Shown here one piece after another: positions 50,224-59,306 of a DNA stretch of 64,000 nt. The first letter of the stretch is position 1. Each line of letters starts with the position of its first letter. The notes under the pieces are model-generated. The model did not search any database. It was given only the letters and a program-made list of their open reading frames with translations, and had not been told where the DNA came from. The stretch is taken from positions 62,001 through 126,000 of the forward strand of contig NZ_MCHY01000011.1 of NCBI RefSeq assembly GCF_003609605.1. Direction: 5' to 3'. Made by a program: the position numbers and the translations under genes. This DNA comes from Ammoniphilus oxalaticus. GTDB taxonomy: Bacteria > Bacillota > Bacilli > Aneurinibacillales > RAOX-1.

Positions 50224-51226
50224 CGCGCTCCGTCCCTCCCGCAAGTAATCTTGGTATCATTAGTTTCAAGATCTTCATTGATCTTCCACGCTCTAACCAG
50301 CAACGTTGCGCCTCCTCTAAACTAACCTCTCGGAAATAAATGTGATCCCCTGGTTTTAATTGAGCGACGATCGGTAGATCAACTGTGATTACATAGCCAA
50401 TTTTCGGATAACCGCCAACTGTCTGACGATCCGCTAATAACAAAATGGGCTCTCCACTAGGCGGAACCTGAATCGTACCGTTAGTAACCGGTTCCGATAG
50501 CATTTCTAAAGGGGATTTTAATTTTAGATTTGCGCCCGAAAGTCTGTACCCCATCCGATCCGATTGCGGATTAATTTGAAAGGACTGTAAAAAAAATTGC
50601 CGCTGACTTTCCTCTGTAAAGGATTCAAACTGTGGTCCTCGAATGATTCGAATTAAAGGTTTAGACTGATAAGCCATAAATTGTTCATATGCGATGGCCC
50701 AGTTCACCGTTTCAAACTGTTTTACTCCAACCCAATCAACTTCATCGTAATTCGTTATACGCGGTTTCACTTGAAGACAGTCACCCTTCTGTAATGAACG
50801 GCCTTCAAATCCGCCTAACGCAGCTCGCAAATACGTACTACGGCTCCCAAGTGTCTCTCTCAGAGCGAGTCCGCCGCCTACGGCGAGGTAAGCCCGACAA
50901 CCTAATTTCGGCTGACCAAATTGAAGAATGCTGCCCTTTTTCACCCAAACTGGGCGCCAAAGGGGAACGGATCGTTGATTAATCGTTGGCTGAAGATTGG
51001 CTCCACAAATCGCAATCAGGTGATCTTTCTGAAATTGAAGTGTTGGCCCCAACATGGTGATCTCAAGCGCAGCTTCATTTTCTCGATTACCAACGAGCAG
51101 GTTCGCAATACTAAAGGCGATCGAATCCATTGCGCCGCTGACGATAACACCATACTTTTGATATCCAACCCTTCCTAAGTCCTGAACCGTTGTTAATAAA
51201 CCCCCATCGATGACTTTTAAACTCAT
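50216..51226 (-). CDS. pxpC: 5-oxoprolinase subunit PxpC (KipA-like)
   Basis: This 336-residue protein has the biotin-dependent carboxyltransferase-like (AHS2) fold: [37 protein letters not shown] and [11 protein letters not shown]. It is the KipA/PxpC family and works with PxpA and PxpB. It overlaps pxpB by four bases. The older name KipA, a sporulation kinase regulator, is possible but less likely in a full pxp operon. Confidence 0.92.
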   Translation of the reverse strand: MSLKVIDGGLLTTVQDLGRVGYQKYGVIVSGAMDSIAFSIANLLVGNRENEAALEITMLGPTLQFQKDHLIAICGANLQPTINQRSVPLWRPVWVKKGSILQFGQPKLGCRAYLAVGGGLALRETLGSRSTYLRAALGGFEGRSLQKGDCLQVKPRITNYDEVDWVGVKQFETVNWAIAYEQFMAYQSKPLIRIIRGPQFESFTEESQRQFFLQSFQINPQSDRMGYRLSGANLKLKSPLEMLSEPVTNGTIQVPPSGEPILLLADRQTVGGYPKIGYVITVDLPIVAQLKPGDHIYFREVSLEEAQRCWLERGRSMKILKLMIPRLLAGGTERVG

Positions 51227-51960
51227 TTTTCGTTCACCTTTAATCGCTCATACTGTTCCCGATCAATCCTGCGAAATCGTACACGATCACCTGCTTGGAG
51301 CAAGCTGGGTTGGCGCTGATCAGGGCAAAAAAGCCTTAAAGGGGTTCGCCCAATAAGTTGCCAGCCTCCTGGGCTTGCGATTGGATATATACCTGTCTGT
51401 TCTCCGCCGATCCCAACGCTGCCCGCGGGAATGACCAGACGAGGGGATTTTTTTCGGGGAGTAGCTATACGGGGATCCAGTCCGCCAAGGTACGGGAACC
51501 CAGGAGAAAAACCAACCAAAAAAACGAGATACTCACATTCTGTGTGAATTTGAATGAGTTCATCAATATCCAACCGATGAAATGCAGCCACTTCTTTTAG
51601 ATCCGGTCCAAATTCAAAATCGTAGCAAACAGGGATCTCCACGGTTCGAGCCTTGGAAACAGCGCATAATTCTAACATTTTTAGTCTATCCTTAAGCAAA
51701 CTTACTACGATTAAATGAGGGGACCCCGTTTTCTCACCTTGCTTCTGTTCACTCTGATGGTAATCAAAAACAATCATTGGATCGTAAAAAACAGCTACAC
51801 TTGAATAACCAGGCACACACTCGATCCACCCGGAGAATGGCTCCTGTTCTAACGCATTCATAAAAAGTGTCACTCGTTGCTGAATACGCTCATCGATCTC
51901 CAGCCCAAAGCGAATTAGTACGGCTGAATCACCTAAAGCCGAAAATTCAACTTGCTTCAT
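51223..51960 (-). CDS. pxpB: 5-oxoprolinase subunit PxpB (KipI-like)
   Basis: This 245-residue AHS1-domain protein has EFSALGDSAVLIRFG, VPGYSSVAVFYDP, VGFSPGFPYLGGLDPR and GSVGIGGEQTGIYPIASPGGWQLIGRTP (key GGEQTGIYP, PGGWQ). It is the first gene of pxpB-pxpC-pxpA. The ATG follows GGGGACAC, a weak site. The operon turns pyroglutamate into glutamate. Confidence 0.92.
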   Translation of the reverse strand: MKQVEFSALGDSAVLIRFGLEIDERIQQRVTLFMNALEQEPFSGWIECVPGYSSVAVFYDPMIVFDYHQSEQKQGEKTGSPHLIVVSLLKDRLKMLELCAVSKARTVEIPVCYDFEFGPDLKEVAAFHRLDIDELIQIHTECEYLVFLVGFSPGFPYLGGLDPRIATPRKKSPRLVIPAGSVGIGGEQTGIYPIASPGGWQLIGRTPLRLFCPDQRQPSLLQAGDRVRFRRIDREQYERLKVNEK

Positions 51961-51985
51961 AGAAGTGTCCCCCCAAATAAAAAAG

Positions 51986-52028
51986 AAATGCGTCTCCTAG
52001 GTCATAAAGCAACCTCCAAGACGCATTT
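51986..52028 (-). terminator. Terminator of the carbonic anhydrase gene
   Basis: AAATGCGTCT and AGACGCATTT pair with an inner AGGT/ACCT stem. CTTTTTTATT follows on the minus strand. Confidence 0.88.
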
Positions 52029-52043
52029 TGTATACGCTTTAAT

Positions 52044-52616
52044 TTAACTGCTTACTACAGCTTCATATCCCGCTTCAACAACATCCATCCGACCTGTGTC
52101 TGGGTCCATGATTAAACCGTGAACAGGAATATTTGCAAGTAATGGATGGTTTCGAATAATCTTGACACCGTTTTTAACGGTTTCTTCTACGGAATCAAAA
52201 CCACGTAACCAGCTTTTCAAATCGATTCCAGATGCTTCAATCGTGTTTAATGTATCTTGTGTGATCCCATTCTTCTTCATGTTATCAATCATCACACTCG
52301 AATTCACTTTCCCCATACCGCAGTCATGATGACCTACAAGAAAAATTTCTTTTGCTCCTAACTCATAAACGCTAACGAGGATACTGCGCATCACACTACC
52401 AAAAGCATGTGAAACAATGGCCCCGCCAGTCTTTAACAGTATTACATCGCCATTTTTTATATCCATACTTGCAGGCAGTAATTCTACTAACCTTGTATCC
52501 ATACAACTAATTACAACATACTTTTTGTTAGGCAGTTTATTTGTTAAATAAGGCACGAACCTGTCTTCATCCACAAACGCGCGATTATACTCTAGAATTG
52601 AATCTAATAAATTCAT
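52044..52616 (-). CDS. Beta-class carbonic anhydrase
   Basis: This 190-residue enzyme interconverts CO2 and bicarbonate. Zinc ligands are Cys in SCMDTRL (about 39, with the Asp-Arg dyad) and His and Cys in GHHDCGM (about 97-103). It is a short beta-CA type common in Firmicutes. The gene stands alone next to the oxalate genes, whose two decarboxylation/oxidation steps release CO2, so a supporting role is reasonable but inferred. Confidence 0.93.
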   Translation of the reverse strand: MNLLDSILEYNRAFVDEDRFVPYLTNKLPNKKYVVISCMDTRLVELLPASMDIKNGDVILLKTGGAIVSHAFGSVMRSILVSVYELGAKEIFLVGHHDCGMGKVNSSVMIDNMKKNGITQDTLNTIEASGIDLKSWLRGFDSVEETVKNGVKIIRNHPLLANIPVHGLIMDPDTGRMDVVEAGYEAVVSS

Positions 52617-52902
52617 GATTCCACCACCATTTGTTTCACATATTTTTGATCTTGCAATGAATACTGAACGAATATTTATAGATTGAACGCTCTTTCTGAT
52701 AGCATTTACTTCTATTCGGTCGGGCGCGCAATCATCACTTTTTTACCTCACGAAAACGATTGCAACGGATTTTAAGGTTTCATTGCATTATACACTACTT
52801 TCATTTGACTGACAATAGAAAGCAGGAAGCTCTTTTTGAGACACCATAAGAAAAATAATAATTAATTCCACATTTGAAAATACATTTTTTGACTGCTTTA
52901 AA

Positions 52903-52941
52903 AAATGAGAGCAGATCTCTTTTTCAGATCGGCTCTCATTT
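52903..52941 (-). terminator. Terminator in the oxlT downstream region
   Basis: AAATGAGAGC and GCTCTCATTT pair, with an inner GATCT/AGATC stem. TTTTTT follows on the minus strand. Confidence 0.8.
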
Positions 52942-53184
52942 CATGGTGTAAGGTTTATTGTTCTGTTTTGTCTTGAACGTATCCCCATGATACGTTCAAT
53001 TAAGTTAGGTTTATGAAGTTTTATCAAACCAAGAGCAGGCTTAATTTAAACCGCTCAGTCTTGGTCCATCTTAGCCACTTAAAAACCATCGACTCCAATC
53101 GTATCCCCATAATACAGTTGAGTTGACGCTTTTATGGTGGCCACATTAATTACTGTAGCCATAATGAAAACACATGTTAAAATG

Positions 53185-53212
53185 AGAGCTGGCCTCTATT
53201 TCAGATCCGCTC
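53185..53212 (-). terminator. Probable oxlT-proximal terminator
   Basis: AGAGCGG and CCAGCTCT pair with one bulge on the minus strand, followed by CATTTTAA, about 50 bases past the oxlT stop. Confidence 0.55.
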
Positions 53213-53263
53213 TATTGTTGCTCTTGTTGTTAGTATATTTCTTAAGTTAGTTGTAATAGTTGT

Positions 53264-54538
53264 TTAAACACTCACTTGCTTTTCTTCAACAGTACCCTCG
53301 AGCATACGTTTATTTCTAGGCTTACCCATTCTCGGTAAGACAAACCAGCCAAGTACTGCGGCAACTAACGAAGTAGCGGCAGCAATGAAGAATGACACGT
53401 TCCATCCAACTGACGCTGCAATTGCGGCGCCAAGCCCTCCACCGAATACGGAGGCAATACCTTTAGCAGAGTAAACAAATCCATAGTTAGAAGTTGTATA
53501 AGCAGAACCAAACAAGTCACCTGTAGCAGGTGGAAATATGGAGTAAGCAGCTCCCCATGTAAAGATGACTAACGTAGTCATAATTACGAAACCAACTGGA
53601 GTTGAACCAACATACGGGTAAAGAATTAAACAAACAGCATTCAGTCCAAAGGATATTCCCATTGCGGCATATCTACCAACCTTGTCAGAGAACCATCCCC
53701 ATCCAACGCGGCTTAAACCATTACTAGCTGTTTTTAATGATGCTGCTAATGTGATCATCGCAACTGGAATACCGATTGCTCGACCGTAAGGAACACTATT
53801 GGCTGTAATTAATAAACCACCAAGGTTAACAAATGTGAAAATCGCGTATAATACCCAAAAATGAGGTGTTCTTAACATTTCGCCCGGAGTAAAGTCTTCA
53901 GGACGAATAACTTTCTTTTCATTCTTGTCCTTCGCTTTGTTAGCTTGAGTTAAATGATCAGGGAATTTTAGCAGAAGCCCCCCGATGACAATAACTACAG
54001 CGAATAAAATACCAAAACGAGTCATAGTTGAAGTGATCCCAGCATTTTCAATCATAACAGTAATAGCAGGAATAAATGGTAAGGCTCCAGCGCCGTAACC
54101 AGCAGCAATTAATCCTGCGGCTAAACCACGTTTATCTGGGAACCACTTGTTAGCCATCCCAACACAGCATCCGTATACAAGACCAGCTCCACTACCTGCA
54201 ACCGCGTACCATAAATAAAGCATCGGAAGAGAGTTTACATTTCCCATCATAGCCCATCCAAGACCTACCGCCAGACCTGCGATAATGGTTAGTTTTGGAC
54301 CGACCTTATCAACGACAAATCCCCCACCTGGTTGGATTAACGTTTGGAAAATAACGTATACAGTAAATGCATATTGAATACCCGACAGATCCACACCCAT
54401 TTTTTCCTGTAGTGGAGCTGCGTGGAGTTCCCATGCGTACTGTAAACATGCAATACTCATCATCATGAGAATCGCAATGACAAGTTGGACCCACCGGTTA
54501 TTTCGAAATCCACCTTTTGTTACTACTGCAGTACTCAA
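53264..54538 (-). CDS. oxlT: Oxalate:formate antiporter OxlT
   Basis: This 424-residue MFS transporter with 12 predicted helices exchanges external oxalate for internal formate. Residues Arg277 (LSRVGWGWFSDKVGR) and Lys359 (VYSAKG) fall at the positions of the oxalate-binding Arg272 and Lys355 of Oxalobacter OxlT. That supports an oxalate substrate and not merely the OFA family in general. CCXGMANKWFPDKRG-like VGMANKWFPDKRGLA is also typical. It has its own leader and terminators and lies next to oxc-frc on the same strand. Confidence 0.9.
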   Translation of the reverse strand: MSTAVVTKGGFRNNRWVQLVIAILMMMSIACLQYAWELHAAPLQEKMGVDLSGIQYAFTVYVIFQTLIQPGGGFVVDKVGPKLTIIAGLAVGLGWAMMGNVNSLPMLYLWYAVAGSGAGLVYGCCVGMANKWFPDKRGLAAGLIAAGYGAGALPFIPAITVMIENAGITSTMTRFGILFAVVIVIGGLLLKFPDHLTQANKAKDKNEKKVIRPEDFTPGEMLRTPHFWVLYAIFTFVNLGGLLITANSVPYGRAIGIPVAMITLAASLKTASNGLSRVGWGWFSDKVGRYAAMGISFGLNAVCLILYPYVGSTPVGFVIMTTLVIFTWGAAYSIFPPATGDLFGSAYTTSNYGFVYSAKGIASVFGGGLGAAIAASVGWNVSFFIAAATSLVAAVLGWFVLPRMGKPRNKRMLEGTVEEKQVSV

Positions 54539-55007
54539 GTTATAACCCCCTTAAAAAATTAATATATATGGAGTTGGTAACTTAGTTATGTTAAATAACT
54601 TCAACATGATGGAATCGATTCCCTATTTAATTCAATAAAAATTTAGTTAGATAAAACATATGGCTAATACGATCATTGACTAATTAAGTTCAAGATAGAA
54701 AAATGAAAGCAGGTTAGTTTGCAAAACTCACCAAACGCATATTGTTTGCGTCATTATAGAACTAACCGAATTATACAAAAATGAAGTTTATTCTAGTTGG
54801 TGTTTTGCATTTTTGTATGATTAGCAACGACGATGCGCCATACATTATCATGAAAGATTCCCTCATGGTCACCAACATTACCATCTTTTATCAAAATTCA
54901 GAAAATAGTTTATGTTCACAACGGCTCGTTATGAGCCGATGTGAACATATTGTGCTATTTTCTAATCAGATCTATTTCTTCAGATAGACTGAGAATATTG
55001 GATCTAA
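54539..55007. other. Leader of oxlT and terminator of oxc
   Basis: No gene is convincing here. The interval holds a 12-bp palindrome GGAATCGATTCC (54611-54622) about 75 bases before oxlT. A 56-nt element closed by GGTTAGTT/AACTAACC lies at 54712-54767, and the oxc terminator at 54902-54961. A 68-codon plus-strand frame at 54781 has no ribosome site and overlaps the terminator. Confidence 0.55.
54902..54961 (-). terminator. Terminator of oxc
   Basis: ATGTTCACA-CGGCTC and GAGCCG-TGTGAACAT pair around a 5-nt loop with one mismatch, flanked by AAAATAG/CTATTTT. Confidence 0.88.
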
Positions 55008-56696
55008 TTAATTGCTTTTTGAAAGCGCGCTTTGTGGATTCAAGTGTGTAATGTTTCCAGACTCTGTACCAGCAGTCGGATCGATTACAGCATTAATTAA
55101 AGCTGGCTTTCTTGCTTTTAGCGCTTCGTCAACAGCTTTTTGTAAGCTAGCTGAGTCTTCTGCGTGGTAACCCACTCCACCAAAAGCTTCGATCATTTTA
55201 TCGTAACGAGCTGGTAACAATCCTGTTGGAGATGGATCAGTTCCTGGAGCATCCCCACGATAGATACCAGAGTTGTTAAAGATTACTGTAACAACTGGCA
55301 AGTTGTAACGAACAATCGTCTCGATTTCCATACCGCTGAAACCGAACGCGCTGTCACCTTCAACAGCTAATACAGCCTCTCCAGTTTCAACTGCCGCTCC
55401 GATTGCGTAACCCATACCAATACCCATGATTCCCCATGTTCCTGTATCAAGACGCTTACGCGGTTCTTCCATATCGATAATGCTACGAGCAAAGTCTAGC
55501 GTGTTTGCTCCTTCGTTAACTAGAATGGTTCCTGGGTTAGCATTAAAGCCATCACGAACCGCGCGTAATGCGCTTGAGAAGTTCATTGGGCTTGGATCTG
55601 CTTCCAAACGCTTAGCCATTCTTTCGAAGTTTCTTTCTTTTCTTTCTTTGATGCTATTTAACCACTCTTCAGAAGGCTTCATGCCGCCTTTTGCTTTAAG
55701 CCCTTCAGTTAGAGCTGCAAGTGTGGATTTAATATCCCCAACTAGTGGAGCGTGAATCAAGCGGTTACTATCCATCTCGATTGGCTCGATGTCAATGTGA
55801 ACAAACTTCGTATCATCGCTCCAAAGTGGCCCTTGTCCTTGATTTAGAAGCCAGTTCAAACGAGCTCCGCATAACAACACAACGTCAGCATTACCAATCG
55901 TATGCGAACGCGCTGCAGCAGCTGATTGCTCATGGCTGTCTGGAAGAATCCCTTTAGCCATGGACATTGGCAAAAATGGAACTTTGTTGGATTCTACGAA
56001 ATCCTTAACTTCGTTCTCAGCTTGAGCGTATGCTGCTCCTTTACCCAATAGGATCATAGGACGCTCTGCCGAAGCTAACAAGTCAATTGCGCGATCAAGC
56101 GCCGCTTTACCTGGTAGTTGAGCTGGAGCAGGATCTACGATTCTAAACATTGACTTCTCCGCTACATCCTTATCTACTGTTGTAGCTAGTACTTCACCAG
56201 GGATGTCCACATAAACTCCGCCAGGACGGCCTGATACAGCAACACGGTATGCGCGAGCGATTGCCAATCCGATATCTTCTGGTCTATTAACTCGAATTGA
56301 AAGTTTTGCATAAGGTACAGCAGCGTTTACTTGATCAAGTTCTTCATAGTCACCGCGCTTCAACTCGGAGATTGCTCGGTCACTAGAACCACTGATCAGA
56401 ATCATTGGGAAGCAGTTAACAGTAGCGTTTGCTAAAGCAACCATACCGTTCAACATCCCTGGAGCCGAAACCGTCATGCAAATTCCTGGTTTTTGTGTTA
56501 AATAACCAGCAATCGCAGCAGCATGTCCAGCATTTGATTCGTGACGGAACGCAATTACTTTCATTTCTCTTTCAACCGCTAAACGAAGTACGTCTGTAAT
56601 TGGAATACCAGCTACAGCGTAAATGTTATTAATGTCGTTCTTTTTAAATGCATCAATAAGGGCGTGGAATCCATCTGTTAAATTTTGTGTACTCAA
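55008..56696 (-). CDS. oxc: Oxalyl-CoA decarboxylase
   Basis: This 562-residue thiamine diphosphate enzyme converts oxalyl-CoA to formyl-CoA and CO2. The catalytic Glu is in FRHESNAGHAAA (Glu53). The ThDP/Mg motif is EGDSAFGFSGMEIETI-NN (key GDSAFGFSGME and NNSGIYRG), matching Oxalobacter Oxc. AGGAGG precedes the ATG. It follows frc on the same strand, separated by a hairpin. Its cofactor is made by the thiamine genes in this window. Confidence 0.95.
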   Translation of the reverse strand: MSTQNLTDGFHALIDAFKKNDINNIYAVAGIPITDVLRLAVEREMKVIAFRHESNAGHAAAIAGYLTQKPGICMTVSAPGMLNGMVALANATVNCFPMILISGSSDRAISELKRGDYEELDQVNAAVPYAKLSIRVNRPEDIGLAIARAYRVAVSGRPGGVYVDIPGEVLATTVDKDVAEKSMFRIVDPAPAQLPGKAALDRAIDLLASAERPMILLGKGAAYAQAENEVKDFVESNKVPFLPMSMAKGILPDSHEQSAAAARSHTIGNADVVLLCGARLNWLLNQGQGPLWSDDTKFVHIDIEPIEMDSNRLIHAPLVGDIKSTLAALTEGLKAKGGMKPSEEWLNSIKERKERNFERMAKRLEADPSPMNFSSALRAVRDGFNANPGTILVNEGANTLDFARSIIDMEEPRKRLDTGTWGIMGIGMGYAIGAAVETGEAVLAVEGDSAFGFSGMEIETIVRYNLPVVTVIFNNSGIYRGDAPGTDPSPTGLLPARYDKMIEAFGGVGYHAEDSASLQKAVDEALKARKPALINAVIDPTAGTESGNITHLNPQSALSKSN

Positions 56697-56768
56697 TTTT
56701 ATTCCTCCTGTACCAATGTAATCCTAAATAGCGTTTCTAGGCTCGAACCATTTTGCTAGGCCTGAGGC

Positions 56769-56806
56769 GACCGCTTGAAAGCGTTTTTAAAACGCTGAAA
56801 GCGGTC
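56769..56806 (-). terminator. Intercistronic hairpin between frc and oxc
   Basis: GACCGCTT and AAGCGGTC pair, with an inner AGCGTTTT/AAAACGCT stem. There is no T tract. It may be a processing or stabilising element or a partial terminator that sets the frc:oxc ratio. Confidence 0.6.
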
Positions 56807-56853
56807 ACATTCAAGCCGTATTTATATGCGAGTCAAATTAACTAATAAGAATA

Positions 56854-58146
56854 TTAGAATTCGGTCGCTAGACTTACTTTCAAGTGCTCACCAGTAACAC
56901 GCTTCTCAATCAGTTCATCAATCTGTTCGTTTGAATAACCGAGAGAAGAAAGGATTTCACGGCTGTGCTCCCCTAATAACGGAGACTCCTTAATTTCTGG
57001 TGTGAACGCAGTAAACTTGATTGGGCATCCAACCGTTAGATACTTACCGCGATCTTTGTGGTCAACTTCAACGATCGTTCCGCTTTCACGAAGATCTTCG
57101 TCATAAGCGATTTCCTTCATGCTCTTGACTGGAGCGCAAGGGATATCGAACTTACGTAGATAGTCAACCGCTTCATCTTTAGTTTTATCTGCTAAAACAT
57201 TATCCTCAATATACTTGAAGATGTCAAATACTTTAGGCAGACGAGCTTGCGCTGTTGCGTACTCAGGATCTTCAGCCCACTCAGGCTTTCCAATTGCCTC
57301 TGCTGTACGCTTCCAGTTTTGACCTTGAATTGTGAAGTAAATGTAAGCGTTAGGATCTGTTTCCCAACCTTTACACTTCAGAATCCAACCTGGTTGTCCA
57401 CCACCGCCAGCGTTACCGCCGCGAGGCACAGCGTCTCCAAAGCCTAAATTCAAGCTTTCTTGTGGATACTCTTCTAACTTACCAAGCGCTTCTAAGCGTA
57501 GTTGGTCACGAAGCTTAACGCGGTTCAAGTTAATGTTAGCCGCTTGCATCGATACCATTACTTTTTGACCTTTACCTGTAAGGTCACGCTGTCTTACCGC
57601 AGCTAGCAATCCAATTGCTAAGTGCATTCCTGTGTTTGAGTCACCGAGAGCAGTTCCGGCTACTGTTGGAGGTCCATCCCACCATCCAGTTACAGAAGCG
57701 GATCCACCCGCGCACTGAGCAACGTTTTCATATACTTTCAGGTCATTATAACGTGAGTTTTCTTCGAAACCTTTGATTGAACCGAAGATCAATTTAGGAT
57801 TTAGTTCTTGCAAACGCTCCCAAGTAAAGCCCATACGATCCAACGCTCCAGGACCGAAGTTTTCAACTAACATGTCATACTCGCGAACCAACTTTTCTAA
57901 AACTTCTTTACCTTCTGGAGTTCTAGGGTTAAGTTCTAAAGACTTCTTATTACTGTTTAATTGAGTAAAATATAAAGCGTCTTTTTCAGGAATGTCACGC
58001 AACTGTCTTCTGGTGATATCTCCTTCTCCTACACGCTCAATCTTTAGAACATCAGCGCCTAACCAAGCAAGCATTTGCGTGCACGCCGGTCCAGCTTGTA
58101 CCCCAGTCATGTCAATAATTTTAATTCCTTCTAAAGGCAAGCTCAT
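56854..58146 (-). CDS. frc: Formyl-CoA:oxalate CoA-transferase
   Basis: This 430-residue class III CoA-transferase moves CoA from formyl-CoA to oxalate, releasing formate. The catalytic Asp169 ([11 protein letters not shown]) is at the same number as in Oxalobacter FRC. The flexible glycine loop GGGGQP is at 247-252. AGGAGTG lies upstream of the ATG. frc-oxc together run the cycle oxalate to formate plus CO2. Confidence 0.95.
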   Translation of the reverse strand: MSLPLEGIKIIDMTGVQAGPACTQMLAWLGADVLKIERVGEGDITRRQLRDIPEKDALYFTQLNSNKKSLELNPRTPEGKEVLEKLVREYDMLVENFGPGALDRMGFTWERLQELNPKLIFGSIKGFEENSRYNDLKVYENVAQCAGGSASVTGWWDGPPTVAGTALGDSNTGMHLAIGLLAAVRQRDLTGKGQKVMVSMQAANINLNRVKLRDQLRLEALGKLEEYPQESLNLGFGDAVPRGGNAGGGGQPGWILKCKGWETDPNAYIYFTIQGQNWKRTAEAIGKPEWAEDPEYATAQARLPKVFDIFKYIEDNVLADKTKDEAVDYLRKFDIPCAPVKSMKEIAYDEDLRESGTIVEVDHKDRGKYLTVGCPIKFTAFTPEIKESPLLGEHSREILSSLGYSNEQIDELIEKRVTGEHLKVSLATEF

Positions 58147-58481
58147 TATTAATCACTCCTAGAATTAATTAAATTGGCAAACCATCTGAACTGTGTCCAC
58201 TGTTTCACCAAGGGAAATACAGTGTAAGCAATCCTTCTTCTTTTCGCGAGGGCTTGACCCCATATTCTTCGTTGCTAAGCGCTCTCCTCCTAACACGATA
58301 TTACTGAGCAAAACAACTTGTTTTTTGCTTCGATAATTATCCTATGTTGTTCCGCCTAAATTTATTCTACTATTTATTTGTTTTTTTTACAATTGATTTT
58401 TTAAAGTTTTTTAAAAAAAGTGTGTTTTCTGTTTAGAAAACACACTTTTTCGTCAAATTAAGTCTATATTCTTTTTCTAAA
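58147..58481. other. Intergenic region upstream of frc
   Basis: No gene is present. It contains the fdhD terminator (58415-58450) and a TTCCGCCTAA motif (58350-58359) also found upstream of fdhA. An A/T-rich imperfect inverted repeat near AGCAAAACAA/TTGTTTTTTGCT (58307-58328) and an operator-like GTTTCACCAAGGGAAAT (58202-58218) also occur. The frc promoter should be here, but I could not fix it. Confidence 0.5.
58415..58450 (-). terminator. Terminator of fdhA-fdhD
   Basis: AAAAAGTGTGTTTTCT and AGAAAACACACTTTTT pair perfectly (16 bp), about 30 bases past the fdhD stop. Confidence 0.92.
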
Positions 58482-59285
58482 TTATTGATTTTCCGGGCTC
58501 GTCAAGATGCGTTGTGGATGTGTGTATACATTCATACTCGCCTGTCGCACGAAACCAACGGCCGTAATTCCGAGATCTTTCGCAAGATCTAAGGCCAATG
58601 TAGTCGGGGCAGACTTAGATAAAATAATTCCCACTCCCATTTTCGCAACTTTCAAAAGCACTTCAGAAGAAATCCTTCCGCTGAATACGACAACCTTATC
58701 CGCAGCTGGAATTCGATTACGGACCATGTAGCCATAAATTTTATCTAACGCATTATGCCTGCCGATGTCTGTCCTAAATATCTCGATCCCATCCGCGCTG
58801 CATAGGGCAGCATTGTGAACTCCCCCAGTGCTTTGGAAATCACGCGAATGATTTTGCATTTGAGAAACCAATGAAAAACATTGATCAACAGTGATCGCAT
58901 ACTGGCTCATTACCGTTTTGGCAGTCCGAGCGTCATTTTGCAAATAAAACTGTCTGCTTTTCCCGCAGCAAGAACCAATAAATCGTTTTGAATGCTGATC
59001 TTTATTTACAGATTGTTTATTCTTTAATTCCACATGAGCAAATCCACGCGCTTCTTCAATTGATAAAGAAAGGATTTCGTCTGAAGAACGAATGAGTCCT
59101 TCAGACGCTAAAAATCCAACTACTAATTCTTCAATATGAGTAGGAGTGCATACCATGGTTGCAAATTCTTCACCATCCACAACAATCGTCAGTGGGTACT
59201 CAACAGCAATTTCATCCTCTAATTCCCGTAGAGCATTGTCAGCATAACGGATAATCGGTTGTTGAACAGTGACTTGTTGATCCAT
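58482..59285 (-). CDS. fdhD: Formate dehydrogenase accessory sulfurtransferase FdhD
   Basis: This 267-residue protein transfers sulfur from a cysteine desulfurase to the Mo-bisPGD cofactor of formate dehydrogenase, an essential activation step. The sulfur-carrying cysteines are in GSCCGKS (about 118-124). TDIGRHNALDK and SGRISSEVLLK are conserved. GGAGGAGG before the ATG at 59285 fixes the start. It begins about 20 bases after the fdhA stop, so the two are cotranscribed. Confidence 0.94.
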   Translation of the reverse strand: MDQQVTVQQPIIRYADNALRELEDEIAVEYPLTIVVDGEEFATMVCTPTHIEELVVGFLASEGLIRSSDEILSLSIEEARGFAHVELKNKQSVNKDQHSKRFIGSCCGKSRQFYLQNDARTAKTVMSQYAITVDQCFSLVSQMQNHSRDFQSTGGVHNAALCSADGIEIFRTDIGRHNALDKIYGYMVRNRIPAADKVVVFSGRISSEVLLKVAKMGVGIILSKSAPTTLALDLAKDLGITAVGFVRQASMNVYTHPQRILTSPENQ

Positions 59286-59306
59286 GTTATCCTCCTCCAT
59301 CATTTA

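Larger units (their letters stand above)
52617..53263. other. Structured gene-free region downstream of oxlT
   Basis: No convincing gene is seen. It holds an oxlT-proximal hairpin (53185-53212) and a perfect 11-bp hairpin TTGAACGTATC/GATACGTTCAA (52973-52999). It also has a hairpin with ACCAAGA/TCTTGGT (53028-53065) and a strong minus-strand terminator (52903-52941). The two terminators share AATGAGAGC and CAGATC, and GTATCCCCAT occurs twice (near 52979 and 53100), suggesting a partial duplication. Confidence 0.55.

Noticed and set aside
54781-54987. 68-codon plus-strand frame between oxlT and oxc
   Set aside because: It overlaps the oxc terminator hairpin and lacks a ribosome site.
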